A program made the translations under genes and the position numbers. Below the pieces are notes generated by a model. The model was not told the DNA's origin. It did no database searches and worked only from the letters and a program-made list of their open reading frames with translations. A stretch of DNA of 64,000 nt from Sphingomonas sp. Leaf32 (GTDB taxonomy: Bacteria > Pseudomonadota > Alphaproteobacteria > Sphingomonadales > Sphingomonadaceae), in assembly GCF_001421765.1 (NCBI RefSeq), contig NZ_LMLA01000008.1:62906-126905 (forward strand), given 5' to 3'. Positions 62,740-64,000 of this stretch are shown piece by piece. Within the stretch, counting starts at the first letter, position 1. Every line of letters begins with the position of its first letter.

Positions 62740-64000
62740 CCGCAAGCTGACGCTGATCGGCGGCGGGGGCGTCCGCACGCCCCTCGTCACCTTCGGCGTG
62801 AACGATGCCGCGCAGGCGCTGGGCGCGCGTGAGCTGGTGCTGTGGGACCCGGATGCCGATCGCCTGGCGATCATGGCGGCGCTGGGTCGTGCGATCGTCA
62901 AGGCGGAGGGCGGCGAGCTGATCGTGCGCGAGGCGACGTCGATCGAGGATGCGGTCGAGGGTGCCGCTTTCGTGATGAACTCGATCCGCGTCGGCGGGAT
63001 CGCCGGCCGCGCCGCCGACGAACGCACCGCGATCGACCACGGCTTTCCTGGTCAGGAAACTACCGGCCCGGCCGGCGCCGCGATGGCGCTGCGCACCGTG
63101 CCGATCGCCATCGAACAGGCGCGACTGGTCGAGCGGCTCAGCCCCGATGGCTGGATCGTCAACTTCACCAATCCGGCGGGACTGATTACCCAGGCGATCA
63201 GCGACCATACCGACGCCAAGGTCGTCGGCATCTGCGACACGCCGACCGAGCTGTTCCACAACATCGCCCATGCGCTGGGCGCGACGCTCGCCGATGTCGA
63301 ATGCGACTATGTCGGGCTGAACCATCTGGGCTGGGTGCGCGGCATCCGGCTGCATGGCGAGGACGTGTTCGACCGCGTCCTTGCCGACGATGCGGTCCTC
63401 GACAAGCTGTACAGCGCGCCGGTGTTCGACAAGGCGATGATCCGCGCGCTGCGGCTGATCCCGACCGAATATCTGTTCTTCTATTACGAACGCCGCCGCG
63501 CGCTCGCCAACCAGTGCAAGCACGGGTCGAGCCGCGGCACCGAGGTGGAGGCGCTGAACGTCCAACTGATCGCGACGCTGCGCGACCGGTTGGGGGCGGA
63601 CGACGGCGCGAGCGCGATCGCGGCCTACGCCGCCTATCTCAACCGCCGTTCGGGATCGTACATGAAGCTGGAGGCCGAGGGCGGATCGGCGTTCGACCCC
63701 GAATCGACTTTCGACATTGATCCGTTCCGCGTCGCCAGCGGCTATCACCGGATCGCGATCGACGTGATGAGCGCGCTGACCGGGGCGAAGCCCGCCACGA
63801 TCGTCGTCAACACCCGCAACCGGGGCGCGTTGCCCGACCTGCCCGAACGATCGATCGTCGAGACGTCGTCGCGGATCGAACGCGACGCCATCACCCCGCT
63901 GCCGATCGCGGCGCTGCCGGACCCGGCCATCGGGCTGGTCCATGGCATCAAGGCCTATGAGCGCGCCGCGATCGAGGCGGCGCTGACCGGCGAGCGCCCG
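62723..64000 (+). CDS. GH4-family glycosidase (6-phospho-beta-glucosidase type), cut by window end
   Basis: At least 426 residues, still open at base 64000. The N-terminal Rossmann motif is LTLIGGGGVRTP. Typical GH4 segments follow: NFTNPAGLITQA, GICDTPTELFHN with the metal-ligand Cys, and YVGLNHLGWVRG with the metal-ligand His. GH4 enzymes use NAD and Mn2+ in an oxidation-elimination mechanism on intracellular, often 6-phosphorylated, glycosides. ATG 62723 overlaps the kinase end. The relation to the preceding kinase suggests that one makes, or uses, the phosphosugar. Confidence 0.87.
   Translation, partial: MTVATDRKLTLIGGGGVRTPLVTFGVNDAAQALGARELVLWDPDADRLAIMAALGRAIVKAEGGELIVREATSIEDAVEGAAFVMNSIRVGGIAGRAADERTAIDHGFPGQETTGPAGAAMALRTVPIAIEQARLVERLSPDGWIVNFTNPAGLITQAISDHTDAKVVGICDTPTELFHNIAHALGATLADVECDYVGLNHLGWVRGIRLHGEDVFDRVLADDAVLDKLYSAPVFDKAMIRALRLIPTEYLFFYYERRRALANQCKHGSSRGTEVEALNVQLIATLRDRLGADDGASAIAAYAAYLNRRSGSYMKLEAEGGSAFDPESTFDIDPFRVASGYHRIAIDVMSALTGAKPATIVVNTRNRGALPDLPERSIVETSSRIERDAITPLPIAALPDPAIGLVHGIKAYERAAIEAALTGERP

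Overview
The window reads as a chromosomal segment of a sphingomonad (Alphaproteobacteria, Sphingomonas-like). The pointers are high GC, five TonB-dependent receptors (TBDRs) in 64 kb, a der / bamB / YfgM-like block, a yajC-secD-secF-Mth938 operon, and dispersed palindromic intergenic repeats. The window opens inside one gene and closes inside another. I see no prophage, insertion sequence, CRISPR array, rRNA or replication origin. One tRNA gene (Pro, GGG) is present.

Region 1 (1-23 kb) is mostly core genome. It begins with a surface-polysaccharide group: a flippase-like membrane protein, two family-2 glycosyltransferases and a GT4-type glycosyltransferase. An AT-rich trypsin-like protease gene (4.0-4.8 kb) looks foreign. 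Next come TusA-like / der, bamB / YfgM-like, panB, an ArsC/YffB-like protein, a Cache-type chemoreceptor, ferredoxin-NADP reductase, a siderophore TBDR with a Fur-like box, a GNAT acetyltransferase, envelope proteins, a Bax inhibitor-1 family protein, ThpR, a glycine-zipper protein, OsmC and another GT4. Region 2 (23-27.4 kb) holds Mth938, secF, secD and yajC on the minus strand, then tRNA-Pro. It is bracketed by two copies of one palindromic repeat in opposite orientation.

Region 3 (27.4-45 kb) is accessory and catabolic: an MFS transporter, two ROK regulators, a TBDR coupled to an unrecognised secreted protein with a 9-base tandem repeat, a beta-propeller-like secreted protein, a TBDR coupled to a phosphodiester-glycosidase-domain protein, and a TBDR divergent from an arylsulfatase coupled to an exported formylglycine-generating enzyme. 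Region 4 (45-47.8 kb) is a divergent pair of opposing c-di-GMP enzymes, GGDEF and HD-GYP.

Region 5 (47.8-64 kb) is an inositol and glycan cluster. It has a TBDR, iolE, iolD, an iolC kinase-aldolase fusion, divergent iolG, a Tat-exported GH92 alpha-mannosidase and an RpiR-type regulator. Divergent from the regulator lie an APC permease, a PfkB sugar kinase and a GH4 glycosidase that runs off the end. No iolB or iolA gene is visible.

Read together, regions 3 and 5 suggest uptake and stripping of a complex extracellular glycoconjugate. Sulfate, mannose and phosphodiester-linked sugar would be removed in the periplasm, TBDRs would import oligomers across the outer membrane, and released inositol would be catabolised in the cytoplasm. 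Mannosyl-inositol phospholipids or sphingolipids of plants, fungi or mycobacteria are one candidate substrate; this is inference.
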